64,000 nucleotides of DNA, taken from an uncultured Desulfobacter sp. GTDB taxonomy: Bacteria > Desulfobacterota > Desulfobacteria > Desulfobacterales > Desulfobacteraceae. Position 1 is the first letter of the stretch. Every line of letters starts with the position of its first letter. Shown piece by piece: positions 1 through 7,743 of the stretch. The DNA is taken from NCBI RefSeq assembly GCF_963665355.1, contig NZ_OY762229.1, forward strand, positions 2,418,001 to 2,482,000, in the 5' to 3' direction. The position numbers and the translations under genes were made by a program. The notes below the pieces were generated by a model. That model had not been told where the DNA came from. It searched no databases and worked only from the letters and a program-made list of their open reading frames with translations.

Positions 1-460
1 AAAACCCCGGGCTTCAAGGGACATGGAACAGGCAAAGGCCCGGCTTGCCGAAATTTTTGAAAAAATAGGGCTTGCAGGTTTTAGAACCCATTATCCCTAC
101 CAGGTATCAGGAGGCATGCGCCAGCGGTGCGCCCTGGCCCGAACCCTGATGTTTGACCGGGATCTGGTACTGCTGGATGAACCCCTGTCCGCCCTGGACG
201 CCATTACCCGCAGGGAACTGCAACATCTTTTGCTCATGCTTCAAAAAGAATTCGGCAAAACCGTTCTCATGATCACCCACGACATTGAAGAGGCTTTGGC
301 CCTGGCCGATGAAATTATTCTTCTGGGGCCTGCCCCCATGACCATCCTGGAGCGATTTACACCCAAGGCACCCAAACCAAGGGATTTCAGCCTGCCGGAA
401 TTCATGGAGATCAAGGCCCGGATTCTTTCCCGGCTGCTGACGGAAAAACAGGGGTCTTAA
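1..460 (+). CDS. thiZ: ABC transporter ATP-binding protein, thiamine-precursor uptake (3' part)
   Basis: This is the C-terminal part of an ABC ATPase that would energise import through the adjacent permease. The reading frame is open to the left edge, so the Walker A region lies outside the window and the ATG at 23 is internal. Visible are the ABC signature VSGGMRQR, Walker B with the D-loop (LVLLDEPLSALD) and the H-loop histidine in MITHDIEEAL. It is followed after 2 nt by the permease, then by a THI5/NMT1-type binding protein and the thiM and thiD kinases. That context points to uptake of a pyrimidine thiamine precursor rather than nitrate, taurine or sulfonate, whose ATPases are close relatives. 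The substrate is therefore inferred from neighbours, not from this sequence. A TPP riboswitch would be expected upstream, outside the window. Confidence 0.8.
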   Translation, partial: KPRASRDMEQAKARLAEIFEKIGLAGFRTHYPYQVSGGMRQRCALARTLMFDRDLVLLDEPLSALDAITRRELQHLLLMLQKEFGKTVLMITHDIEEALALADEIILLGPAPMTILERFTPKAPKPRDFSLPEFMEIKARILSRLLTEKQGS

Positions 461-462
461 GC

Positions 463-1209
463 GTGAGATGGTCTGATACAATATTTCCGGCAATCCTGAC
501 ACTTGGCATACTGGCTTTGTGGGAGATCCTTGTGCGGGCCATGAATATCCCGGCATATATCCTTCCTCCGCCATCGGCCATCGGTCTTTGTGCCGTGACC
601 AAAGCGCCTTTGATCTGGCCCCATGCCCTGGCCACGGCCCTGGAAATCATGCTGGGCATTGTACTGGCGCTTTTAACATCCATTCCTTTGGCCATATTCA
701 TGTTTGCCCGGCCCGGCATTGAAAGAGGCCTTTCCCCGTTTCTGGTGGCATCCCAGGCCGTGCCGGTGTTTGCCCTGGCACCTGTGCTGGTGATCTGGCT
801 GGGCTACGGCATCTGGTCCAAGGTGTTCATGGCATGGGTGATCATTTTTTTCCCCATTACCATGAGCCTGTTGTCCGGCCTGAAAAGCTGCGACCCGGAC
901 TTTCGCAAACTGTTTACCCTGATGGGGGCCGGGTTTTGGATGAAACTGCGCCTGCTCTACTGGCCCTGGGCGTTGCCCCAGTTTTTTTCAGGGCTCAAGG
1001 TGGGCGTCACCGTGGCCACCATCGGCGCGGTCATCGGCGAATGGGTGGGGGCCCAGAAAGGCCTTGGATATCTGATGATCCAGTCCAATGCCCGGCTGAA
1101 TACGGATCTGGTATTTGCCTGTATTCTCTGGCTTTCTGTTATGGGCCTTGGCCTGTGGGCATTGGTTGGTTTTGTTGAAAAACGAATGGTAACATGGAAG
1201 AATAGTTAA
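463..1209 (+). CDS. thiX: ABC transporter permease, thiamine-precursor uptake
   Basis: A 248-residue inner-membrane permease of the BPD_transp_1 family (SsuC/TauC/ThiX type). About six hydrophobic segments are visible. The EAA-type cytoplasmic loop lies in the middle, around the stretch LMGAGFWMKLRLLYWPWALP, and ends with GLKVGVTVATIGAVIGEW. The start is a GTG at 463, only 2 nt after the ATPase stop, so the genes are translationally close; no better ATG lies nearby. It works with the ATPase upstream and the periplasmic binding protein downstream. Its family alone does not separate thiamine-precursor from sulfonate transport; the thiM-thiD genes downstream do. Confidence is high for an ABC permease and moderate for the substrate. 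Confidence 0.82.
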   Translation: MRWSDTIFPAILTLGILALWEILVRAMNIPAYILPPPSAIGLCAVTKAPLIWPHALATALEIMLGIVLALLTSIPLAIFMFARPGIERGLSPFLVASQAVPVFALAPVLVIWLGYGIWSKVFMAWVIIFFPITMSLLSGLKSCDPDFRKLFTLMGAGFWMKLRLLYWPWALPQFFSGLKVGVTVATIGAVIGEWVGAQKGLGYLMIQSNARLNTDLVFACILWLSVMGLGLWALVGFVEKRMVTWKNS

Positions 1210-1238
1210 TGAAGAATAATTAATAATGAGGAGAAACA

Positions 1239-2180
1239 ATGAAACGAATTTTTAGTCTGGCGCTGATGATTTTTATAATGTTTTGCGGCACTGCGTCGGC
1301 ACAGAAACTTGTGCTCATGCTGGACTGGTTTCCCAACGTGGATCATATGCCTGTATACGTTGCCGAAAAATCAGGATATTTTGCACAACAGGATCTGGAG
1401 GTTGAGATCCTCGCCCCATCGGAGACATCCGATGCATTGAAACTTGCAGCCGCAGGCCAGGTGGATCTGGCCGTATCCTACGAACCCCAGACCATAATGG
1501 CTGCGGATGCAGGGCTTGACGTTAAAGCTGTCGCCCCCCTTGTGGTCAAGCCCCTGACTACCCTGATGTTCCTGGATAAATCCATAAAAACACCGGCGGA
1601 TCTGTCCGGTAAAAAAATCGGGTACACCGTTCCCGGACTGATGGACATGCTGCTTAAAGGCTTTGCCGATATTAACGGAATTACGGACTACACCCCGGTA
1701 AATGTGGGCTTCACAATCCTGCCGGCCCTGGCGTCCAAACAGGTTTCAGCCATTATGGGGCCCTTTAAAACCTACGAAACGGTAACTATTCGGCAGCAAG
1801 GGGTTGAACCTTACATTTTTGAACTTGAAAAGTACGGTATTCCGGAATACGAAGAGCTGATTTTCGCGGCAGGATCCGCCACCCTTAGAAAAAAAGAAAA
1901 CGCTGTTAAGGCATTTGTCCTGGCTGTCCACAAGGCCCTGGTTTACATTCAAAAGAATCCTGACAAAGCCCTGGCCCTCTACTTTAAGGCCCTGCCCGAA
2001 GTGGACAAAGAGACGGAAACAAAAGCATTTGCCCTGACAGCACCGAATTTTGCCGCTCCGGGCCAGGTCAGCGACCCTGAAAAATGGCAGGCATTTATAG
2101 ATTTCAGTTTGAAATACGGCCTGATTAAAAATACGGTCAATCCCCGGGATCTTATTTATAACTGGCATGGCCGTAAATAA
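1239..2180 (+). CDS. thiY: Periplasmic HMP/formylaminopyrimidine-type binding protein (NMT1/THI5 family)
   Basis: A 313-residue periplasmic substrate-binding protein. Residues 1-21 form a signal peptide ending ASA before QKL. The mature protein opens with LMLDWFPNVDHMPVYVAEKS, the typical start of NMT1/THI5-like domains, which bind thiamine pyrimidine precursors. The repeated two-lobe pattern continues with VDLAVSYEPQ and GKKIGYTVPG. A GAGGAG-like ribosome site (gaggagaaac) sits just before the ATG. It lies 29 nt after the permease and overlaps nothing. ThiY proteins deliver formylaminopyrimidine or HMP to ThiX/ThiZ; which of these is bound cannot be read from sequence. Confidence 0.85.
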   Translation: MKRIFSLALMIFIMFCGTASAQKLVLMLDWFPNVDHMPVYVAEKSGYFAQQDLEVEILAPSETSDALKLAAAGQVDLAVSYEPQTIMAADAGLDVKAVAPLVVKPLTTLMFLDKSIKTPADLSGKKIGYTVPGLMDMLLKGFADINGITDYTPVNVGFTILPALASKQVSAIMGPFKTYETVTIRQQGVEPYIFELEKYGIPEYEELIFAAGSATLRKKENAVKAFVLAVHKALVYIQKNPDKALALYFKALPEVDKETETKAFALTAPNFAAPGQVSDPEKWQAFIDFSLKYGLIKNTVNPRDLIYNWHGRK

Positions 2181-2208
2181 AGGGATCTTTGAAAACAAGG
2201 AAGGTAAA

Positions 2209-3006
2209 ATGCAGTTAATCGCAGAACAGATTGCCAGCGATATTATGATGATCCGGAAGAACGCGCCCCTGGTCCACAACATCACCAATTACGTGGTGAT
2301 GAACAATACGGCCAACGCCCTTCTGGCCCTTGGGGCATCACCGGTCATGGCCCATGCCGAAGAAGAGGTGCAGGACATGGTTAAAATCGCCTCGGCCCTG
2401 GTCATTAATATCGGAACCTTGAGTCCGGCCTGGATCAGGGCCATGGTCAAGGCCGCTGAAACGGCAAAGCAGATGAACATCCCCATTGTGCTGGACCCGG
2501 TGGGAGCCGGTGCCACACCCTACCGCACACAGGCGGCCATGCAGATCATCCGCAATACGCCCCCGGATATCATCCGGGGCAACGGGTCCGAAATCATGGC
2601 GCTGAACCGGGCCGGTGTGACCACCAAGGGCGTGGATTCAAGTTCGGCGGCAGATCAGGCCCTGGATGCCGCCGCAAGTCTGAACGCAGAATACGGCAGC
2701 GTGGTCTGTATCACCGGGGCCGTTGATTATATTGTGGACAGCAACCAGACCACTAAGGTGGCCAACGGCCATGAAATGATGCCTAAAGTCACAGGACTTG
2801 GCTGCACCGCCTCGGCCCTTTGCGGCGCATTTGCTTCAGTGACATCTGATATGCACAGGGCCGCCGCCCATGCCATGGCCGTCATGGGCATGGCCGGGGA
2901 GATGGCGGCCCAGACAGCCAATGGCCCGGGAAGTTTCCAGGTGGCGTTTATTGATGCCCTGTACCGTATTGATGGCACACAGGCCAATAATGAGAGGAAA
3001 ATATGA
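2209..3006 (+). CDS. thiM: Hydroxyethylthiazole kinase
   Basis: A 265-residue ribokinase-fold kinase that phosphorylates 4-methyl-5-(2-hydroxyethyl)thiazole in thiamine salvage. Recognisable ThiM features are APLVHNITNYVVMNNTANAL near the N-terminus, the ATP/substrate region VLDPVGAGATPYR, IRGNGSEI, and the conserved C-terminal catalytic cysteine in VTGLGCTASALCGAF. An in-frame ATG exists at 2167, overlapping thiY. The ATG at 2209 has a strong AAGGAAGG site a few bases upstream and gives the normal ThiM N-terminus, so I use it. Its stop overlaps the thiD start (ATGA at 3003-3006), indicating coupled translation. Together with thiD and the transporter it forms a salvage operon. Confidence 0.93.
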   Translation: MQLIAEQIASDIMMIRKNAPLVHNITNYVVMNNTANALLALGASPVMAHAEEEVQDMVKIASALVINIGTLSPAWIRAMVKAAETAKQMNIPIVLDPVGAGATPYRTQAAMQIIRNTPPDIIRGNGSEIMALNRAGVTTKGVDSSSAADQALDAAASLNAEYGSVVCITGAVDYIVDSNQTTKVANGHEMMPKVTGLGCTASALCGAFASVTSDMHRAAAHAMAVMGMAGEMAAQTANGPGSFQVAFIDALYRIDGTQANNERKI

Positions 3007-3818
3007 AAACATATTATCGCGCATTAACCATCGCAGGTTCCGACAGCGGCGGCGGGGCCGGTGTCCAGGCCGATTTGAAAACCTTCAGTGCTTTGGGGGT
3101 TTTCGGTATGTCCGCCATCACGGCGCTTACGGCCCAGAACACCCATTCGGTTACAGGAATTTTCCCTGTTTCCCCGGCATTCATCGGAGAACAGATTGAC
3201 GCCGTGATGGACGATATCGGTACCAATGCCGTGAAAATAGGCATGCTGCATTCGCCTGAAGTCATTGAAATGGTGGCTGACAAACTCAAACAATGGCAGT
3301 GTCCCAATGTGGTGCTGGATCCTGTGATGATCTCCAAATCCGGGGACAAACTGCTCCAGGAAGATGCCGTGGCCGCATTGACAAAACACCTGCTTCCTCT
3401 GGCCACAGTAATCACCCCGAATCTGCCCGAAGCCTCGGTACTTTTGGGCAAAACCATCGACACCCAGGATAAAATGGAGGATGCAGCCAAGGCCCTTGCA
3501 GATCTTGGTGCCGCCAATGTGCTGGTCAAAGGCGGACATCTGGCCTCGGGGCCCGGCATTGATCTGCTCCATGAATCAGCATCCGGCCAGGTAACACGCT
3601 ATACCGAAGACCGTGTGGACACACAAAACAGCCACGGCACGGGCTGTACCCTGTCATCAGCCATTGCCGCAGGCCTTGCCCGGGGCCTTGATCTGAAAGC
3701 CGCCGTTGCCCAGGCCAAAAACTATATCACCGAGGCTTTAAAGGCCGGAGCCGATATTCAAACCGGCTCCGGGCATGGACCGGTCCACCATTTTTATGCG
3801 TTGTGGGGCAAGGTGTGA
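3003..3818 (+). CDS. thiD: Hydroxymethylpyrimidine/phosphomethylpyrimidine kinase
   Basis: A 271-residue ribokinase-fold enzyme that phosphorylates HMP and then HMP-phosphate for thiamine synthesis. Diagnostic stretches are the N-terminal ALTIAGSDSGGGAGVQADLK, AITALTAQNTHSV, VLDPVMISKSG, LLPLATVITPNLPEA and the C-terminal anion-hole and catalytic block NSHGTGCTLSSAIAAGLARG. The length is normal for stand-alone ThiD, with no fused ThiE domain. Translation starts inside the thiM stop (ATGA overlap). It is the last gene of the thi operon. I see no convincing Rho-independent terminator in the bases after the stop. Confidence 0.94.
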   Translation: MKTYYRALTIAGSDSGGGAGVQADLKTFSALGVFGMSAITALTAQNTHSVTGIFPVSPAFIGEQIDAVMDDIGTNAVKIGMLHSPEVIEMVADKLKQWQCPNVVLDPVMISKSGDKLLQEDAVAALTKHLLPLATVITPNLPEASVLLGKTIDTQDKMEDAAKALADLGAANVLVKGGHLASGPGIDLLHESASGQVTRYTEDRVDTQNSHGTGCTLSSAIAAGLARGLDLKAAVAQAKNYITEALKAGADIQTGSGHGPVHHFYALWGKV

Positions 3819-3843
3819 ATCCAAAATTCTTGAAACAGTCACA

Positions 3844-3887
3844 CTATCATAATAGAAATTATTCAATATGGTCACTATTATGGATAG
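3844..3887. promoter_or_regulatory. Inverted repeat, likely toxin-antitoxin operator
   Basis: CTATCATAATAG (3844-3855) is mirrored by CTATTATGGATAG (3875-3887), the second copy carrying one extra G. It lies immediately upstream of the Phd-like antitoxin start at 3898. Antitoxins of this family usually repress their own promoter through such palindromes, so this is a reasonable operator. No well-formed promoter boxes are evident. Confidence 0.5.
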
Positions 3888-3897
3888 GAAGATAGCC

Positions 3898-4147
3898 ATG
3901 AAGATAGCCAACATTGCAGAATTGAAAAATAACTTAAGTCAAATCCTTTCCTTTGTGGAAAAGGGAGAAAAAGGGAGAAAAAGTACAGATTTGTAAACGC
4001 AATATACCAATCGCATATATCGTACCGCTGGATGAAACAAAGAAAGAGAATGTGACGCAGCTCAATTGCGGGAAAGGAAGTGTCGTTATTAAATCGGATT
4101 TAACCGAACCCATGATTCCTGAAGCAGATTGGGAAATGCTAAGCTAA
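3898..4147 (+). pseudogene. Phd/YefM-type antitoxin, broken by a 10-bp tandem duplication
   Basis: The ATG at 3898 opens a typical antitoxin N-terminus (MKIANIAELKNNLSQILSFV) that runs into a duplicated 10-mer, aagggagaaa at 3961-3970 and again at 3971-3980. The extra copy shifts the frame and the protein ends after about 30 residues. Removing one copy restores a continuous reading, FVEKGEKVQICKRN, leading into the downstream frame that ends at 4147 (EADWEMLS). The intact ancestor would have been a Phd/YefM-like DNA-binding antitoxin of roughly 80 residues. Its stop overlaps the ATG of the PIN toxin at 4147. A sequencing error is possible but unlikely to produce an exact 10-bp duplication. 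Confidence 0.75.
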
Positions 4148-4631
4148 TGAAGTTACTCCTTGATACATGCTGTATTATATGGTCTATCTCGGATGCAGAC
4201 TCTCTCTCCCGGAACGTAAAAAATTTTCTTGAACAAAAAGATGCGGAAATATTCGTTTCTCCGATCAGTGCAGCGGAAATAGCGTGTGCTTCTGAAAGAG
4301 GCCGGATTGATCTGGACCGTCACTGGAAGCTTTGGTTTCGATATTTTTATAAGAAAGTCTGTGTAATCGACACAGATCTTTCAACCTTCGTTGTGGGCTG
4401 AGCCTGGCAGCTGATATGTCAGGTCAGCCCGTGGCTGTTATAGAAAAGAACGGCTGGACCGTAGAGCCCATTGACCTCAAAACGATTGAAGAGGCCTACT
4501 CATTACCGGAAAATTTTCATCCGGATCCTGCTGACCGGATCATTACCGCAACGGCAAGGTTAAAAAACTACATCCTTTTAACCGCTGACAGAAAGATACT
4601 GGACTATCCACATGTAAATGCGGTGTGGTAA
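4147..4631 (+). pseudogene. PIN-domain (VapC-like) toxin, frameshifted or chimeric
   Basis: Two pieces of a PIN-domain ribonuclease toxin are visible. The first (ATG at 4147, stop at 4401) has the N-terminal MKLLLDTCCIIW with the first catalytic Asp, and SPISAAEIACASERGRI with the conserved Glu. The second, in another frame (about 4404-4631), has DPADRIITATARLKNYILLT with the remaining acidic residues and ends NAVW. Both pieces contain a similar stretch (IDTDLSTF and PIDLKTIE). The locus may therefore be a fusion of two related PIN genes rather than a simple frameshift. An 11-bp hairpin sits exactly at the junction. No single frame carries all catalytic acids, so it should be inactive. The matching antitoxin is also broken. 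Confidence 0.7.
4395..4430. repeat. Hairpin at the toxin gene breakpoint
   Basis: GGGCTGAgCCTG (4395-4406) pairs with CAGGTCAGCCC (4420-4430), leaving a 13-nt loop and one bulged G. It coincides with the stop codon and frame change in the PIN toxin remnant, so it may be a small palindromic insertion. No second copy was noticed in the window. Confidence 0.45.
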
Positions 4632-4684
4632 TGGAGAATAGGGGGCAATCCCCGCGTTGAGGGGGAAATAAAGGAGACGACAAC

Positions 4685-5224
4685 ATGCTCGACATTGAAA
4701 ACACCGTTTTGTTGATCATTGATATCCAGGGAAAATTAGCGCACTTGATGGACAGAAAAGAAATGATGTTCAGCAATGTGCAAAAGCTTATCAAAGGTGT
4801 TCAAGTTTTAGGAATTCCCATTCTCTGGGTGGAGCAGAATCCTAAAGGACTGGGGCCGACAATTCCTGAAATTGCAACCTTAATGCCCGATATTGAACCC
4901 ATCGGCAAAATGAGCTTCAGCAGTTGCGGCAATGACCAATTTATGCAGGCGCTCAAGGCTTTGGGGCGTAAACAAATACTGGTTTCAGGTATCGAGGCTC
5001 ATATCTGTGTGTATCAAACCACAGCAGATCTATTGGTACTTGGATATGAGGTTCAGGTCGCAGCTGATGCCGTATCTTCAAGAAATTCTGAAAATAAAGA
5101 GATCGGATTGCAGAGAATGAAAGATTTGGGTGCCGGTTTGACCTGTGTTGAAACTGCTCTGTTTGAACTGCTTAAAGTAGCCGAAGGGGAGCAGTTCAAA
5201 CAGATTATCAGGATCGTAAAGTAA
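4685..5224 (+). CDS. Isochorismatase-family cysteine hydrolase
   Basis: A 179-residue soluble alpha/beta hydrolase of the isochorismatase superfamily (YcaC-like). The expected catalytic triad is visible: Asp13 in LLIIDIQGKL, Lys75 in IGKMSFSS, and Cys108 in SGIEAHICVYQT. A clear ggagacgacaac site precedes the ATG. Members of this family hydrolyse isochorismate, nicotinamide, N-carbamoyl amides or unknown amides; the sequence does not tell which. It stands alone between the toxin-antitoxin remnant and a noncoding gap, so the neighbours give no functional hint. Confidence 0.82.
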   Translation: MLDIENTVLLIIDIQGKLAHLMDRKEMMFSNVQKLIKGVQVLGIPILWVEQNPKGLGPTIPEIATLMPDIEPIGKMSFSSCGNDQFMQALKALGRKQILVSGIEAHICVYQTTADLLVLGYEVQVAADAVSSRNSENKEIGLQRMKDLGAGLTCVETALFELLKVAEGEQFKQIIRIVK

Positions 5225-5622
5225 TTGTGTCGTTAACTGCTTTTTGACACCTGGCCAGTGTCTGTTGTCTCGCCCTCTGGGGTGCACATGCCGTTATATT
5301 CTTACGAGTTCTTCCCGTTCTTCAAAAATCCTTCAGAATCAGTTTGAAAAACATGAAACGGATTACAAGACCCGGCTCCCAGGAGACGGTTGTTTTGTAA
5401 TCCGGTGTGTAAAAAACGTAACCAGCCAGTATTCCGGTTTTGGCGATCATGTATTTATCATATTGATATTATTTGTAAAAATCAAATCGGCACATCTATT
5501 GCTAAATAACCGGCAGGTGCGTACGCACAAAAAAACGTATGTCCCTGAGTAATTTACCCGGAACAAATGGCGAATTATTGCCGGTTCCCATGGCTTTTTA
5601 CGAATTGTGCAGAGAAATACTT
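5225..5622. other. Intergenic region without a convincing gene
   Basis: About 400 bp between the hydrolase and the OmpA-like gene. Open frames here lack ribosome sites and familiar protein features. A short imperfect palindrome (gacacctggccagtgtc, about 5246-5262) follows a T-run and could be a weak transcription stop for the upstream gene. Nothing else stands out. Confidence 0.4.
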
Positions 5623-7707
5623 ATGAAAAAAAATGTAATTTTAATTTGTCTGGCTGTAACTTGTCTTTTCACTGGCAGCAGCTTTGCATCTCAGGAGCTT
5701 TCAGTTCTCCTTACAAAGCAGGATGCCGTTTTAAAGTATCAACCCGTTGCTGAGAATAAGCTGCTTGTGTCTGTCCTGGACGATGGAGGAAATCCCGTAA
5801 CAGGTTTGACCGCTGATGATTTTTCCGTCCAAAGCGGACTGAAAAATGCCCGGGTCTTGAAAGTTGAGCCCTTTGAAACCAGCCAGGATCTCAGCCTGAA
5901 TCTGGTGATGGTTATCGACAACTCCGCGTCCATGAAACAGCGTAAAGCAGTTCTTCCGCTGCTTTCCGCCATGGAGGAGGTTTTTCAAATCATCCGGCCC
6001 ATGGATAACCTCCAGGTGGTGGTATTTGATGAGAAGGGCACAACACAAGTTGACGGACGTCAGCTTCACACCAGGGTTTTACAGCCATCTGATGCAGCAG
6101 ATGCAAGAATCCGCTGCAAAGAAGTGTTCGCATCCCGTCTGACATCGGGAACCTACCTTTATGATGCCATGCTCACCGGGCTGGATCTTATCCGGCAGAT
6201 GCCGGAAAAAAGCAATAAACTGCTTGTGGTTTTCAGTGACGGGGATGACATCAACAGTGAGGTGGATGCAAAACTTGTCGCAGATGAGGCCGGGAAAATC
6301 AAAAACCTATCGGCCTGGGCTGTGGATTACATGGACTCCGTTGACAAGGACCCGTTTCTGGCGGCCTTCACCAGGGAAAACAACGGCAGTATCTGGAAGG
6401 CGTCATCGTCTGCCGAGCTTTTGCCCATATTCAAATCTTTTTCAACAACGCTGCTGCACCGGTACATTGTCACCTACCATTTTCCGGACCCGCCCCGGGC
6501 AACTGCCGTGTTTGAACCCGGTAACGTCGTTGTTGAAGAGGTGACGACCATAGACAGCGCGCCCATGTTAAATCATATCTACTTTGAAACGGGCCAGTCA
6601 GTTATCCCGGCTAAGTATGAGCTGTTTGCCGAAAAAGAGGCCCGGTCTGAATTTTCGGAGCTGGCGCTTTTGGGCGGGATGCAAAAATATTTGAACATCC
6701 TGAATATTGTGGGAAAACGGTTGCAGGATAACCCGGGGACACGCATCCGGATCGTGGGTTGCAACGCCGATACCGGAAGTGAGAAGAACGGGATTGAGCT
6801 TTCAAGGGAGCGGGCCCAGGCGGTCCGGGCATATTTAGAGGATATCTGGGAGATTGATCCCGGACGAATGGATATCAAAGCCCGGAATTTACCCCAGATC
6901 CCCAGTACCAGCCGGGTTCCGGAAGGACAGGCGGAAAACCGGCGGGTTGAAATTCAATCCGATTCACCGGGGATCATCGAACCGATCCGCAGCGTCTATG
7001 TCCAGAATGTGGGAAATACCCGGGAACTTCAATTGATTCCCCATGTTGACGCGGAATCCGGTGTTGACAGATGGAAGATTACCCTGGCCGGCGACAGCGG
7101 CTCCCCAGTCATCTTTTCTGCCCAAGGCCGGGGTGAACTGCCCGAAGCTTGGTCCGTCCGGCTGGATGATGCCGCTTGTGATCAGATTTCGGCCTTCCAC
7201 CGGATCACTGCGTCCCTGGAAGTGACAGACAAAGCCGGGGAGGTGTATCTCAACGATGCCATTGCCTCTGTTCCGGTAAAACTGGTCCAGCGCGAACAGT
7301 TGCGAAAGCAGAAACAGGGATACAAAATTTTAGAAAAATATGCCCTGATTCTGTTTGACTATGACAGTGCGGCTGTCAAGGATTACAACCACACCATCGT
7401 CCGGCGGATCATCGCCCGGGCCAAAGAGGTTCCCGGAGCCCTGGTGACCATTACCGGCCATACGGATATCATCGGTAAAGAGGATTACAACCTGATGCTT
7501 TCCCAGCGGCGCGCAAGATCCGTCAAGGACCAGATGGCCCATGCCGGCCTGCCGGCATTGCACAACATGACCTTTTCCGGGGTCGGGCCCCGTGATCCGC
7601 TGTATAATAATTTGCTTCCCGAAGGCCGGGCGCTTAACCGAACAGTAACCGTTACCCTTGAGTACGAGGGCGACGGGACAGATCAGATGTTAGGGCAATC
7701 GGATTAG
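5623..7707 (+). CDS. Exported protein with VWA domain and two OmpA-like domains
   Basis: A 694-residue exported protein. The frame is open from 5539, but the ATG at 5623 begins a clean signal peptide (MKKNVILICLAVTCLFTGSS, cleavage near FAS) and is the likely start. Domain order: a beta-rich N-terminus; a von Willebrand A domain from about residue 93 with MIDAS motif DNSAS (99-103) and VVFSDGDDINSEV; a first OmpA-like segment (IYFETGQSVIPAKYE, ERAQAVRAYLEDIW); and a second, more canonical OmpA C-terminal domain (LFDYDSAAVKDYN, ITGHTDIIGKEDYNLMLSQR) that should bind peptidoglycan. It is probably periplasmic, anchored to the cell wall, with the VWA domain binding a protein partner via metal. 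It ends 36 nt from the convergent rlhA gene. The exact role is unknown. Confidence 0.8.
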   Translation: MKKNVILICLAVTCLFTGSSFASQELSVLLTKQDAVLKYQPVAENKLLVSVLDDGGNPVTGLTADDFSVQSGLKNARVLKVEPFETSQDLSLNLVMVIDNSASMKQRKAVLPLLSAMEEVFQIIRPMDNLQVVVFDEKGTTQVDGRQLHTRVLQPSDAADARIRCKEVFASRLTSGTYLYDAMLTGLDLIRQMPEKSNKLLVVFSDGDDINSEVDAKLVADEAGKIKNLSAWAVDYMDSVDKDPFLAAFTRENNGSIWKASSSAELLPIFKSFSTTLLHRYIVTYHFPDPPRATAVFEPGNVVVEEVTTIDSAPMLNHIYFETGQSVIPAKYELFAEKEARSEFSELALLGGMQKYLNILNIVGKRLQDNPGTRIRIVGCNADTGSEKNGIELSRERAQAVRAYLEDIWEIDPGRMDIKARNLPQIPSTSRVPEGQAENRRVEIQSDSPGIIEPIRSVYVQNVGNTRELQLIPHVDAESGVDRWKITLAGDSGSPVIFSAQGRGELPEAWSVRLDDAACDQISAFHRITASLEVTDKAGEVYLNDAIASVPVKLVQREQLRKQKQGYKILEKYALILFDYDSAAVKDYNHTIVRRIIARAKEVPGALVTITGHTDIIGKEDYNLMLSQRRARSVKDQMAHAGLPALHNMTFSGVGPRDPLYNNLLPEGRALNRTVTVTLEYEGDGTDQMLGQSD

Positions 7708-7743
7708 ATTTCATGATTAATCAGGATTTATTCTGATATACTT

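Noticed and set aside
23-460. ATG at 23 as the true start of the ABC ATPase
   Set aside because: The frame is open to the window edge and the Walker A part of the protein is absent, so the gene must begin upstream.
5244-5552. 102-codon plus-strand frame before the VWA/OmpA gene
   Set aside because: No ribosome site, no hydrophobic or domain pattern, and it overlaps the nominal upstream end of the next frame; treated as noncoding.
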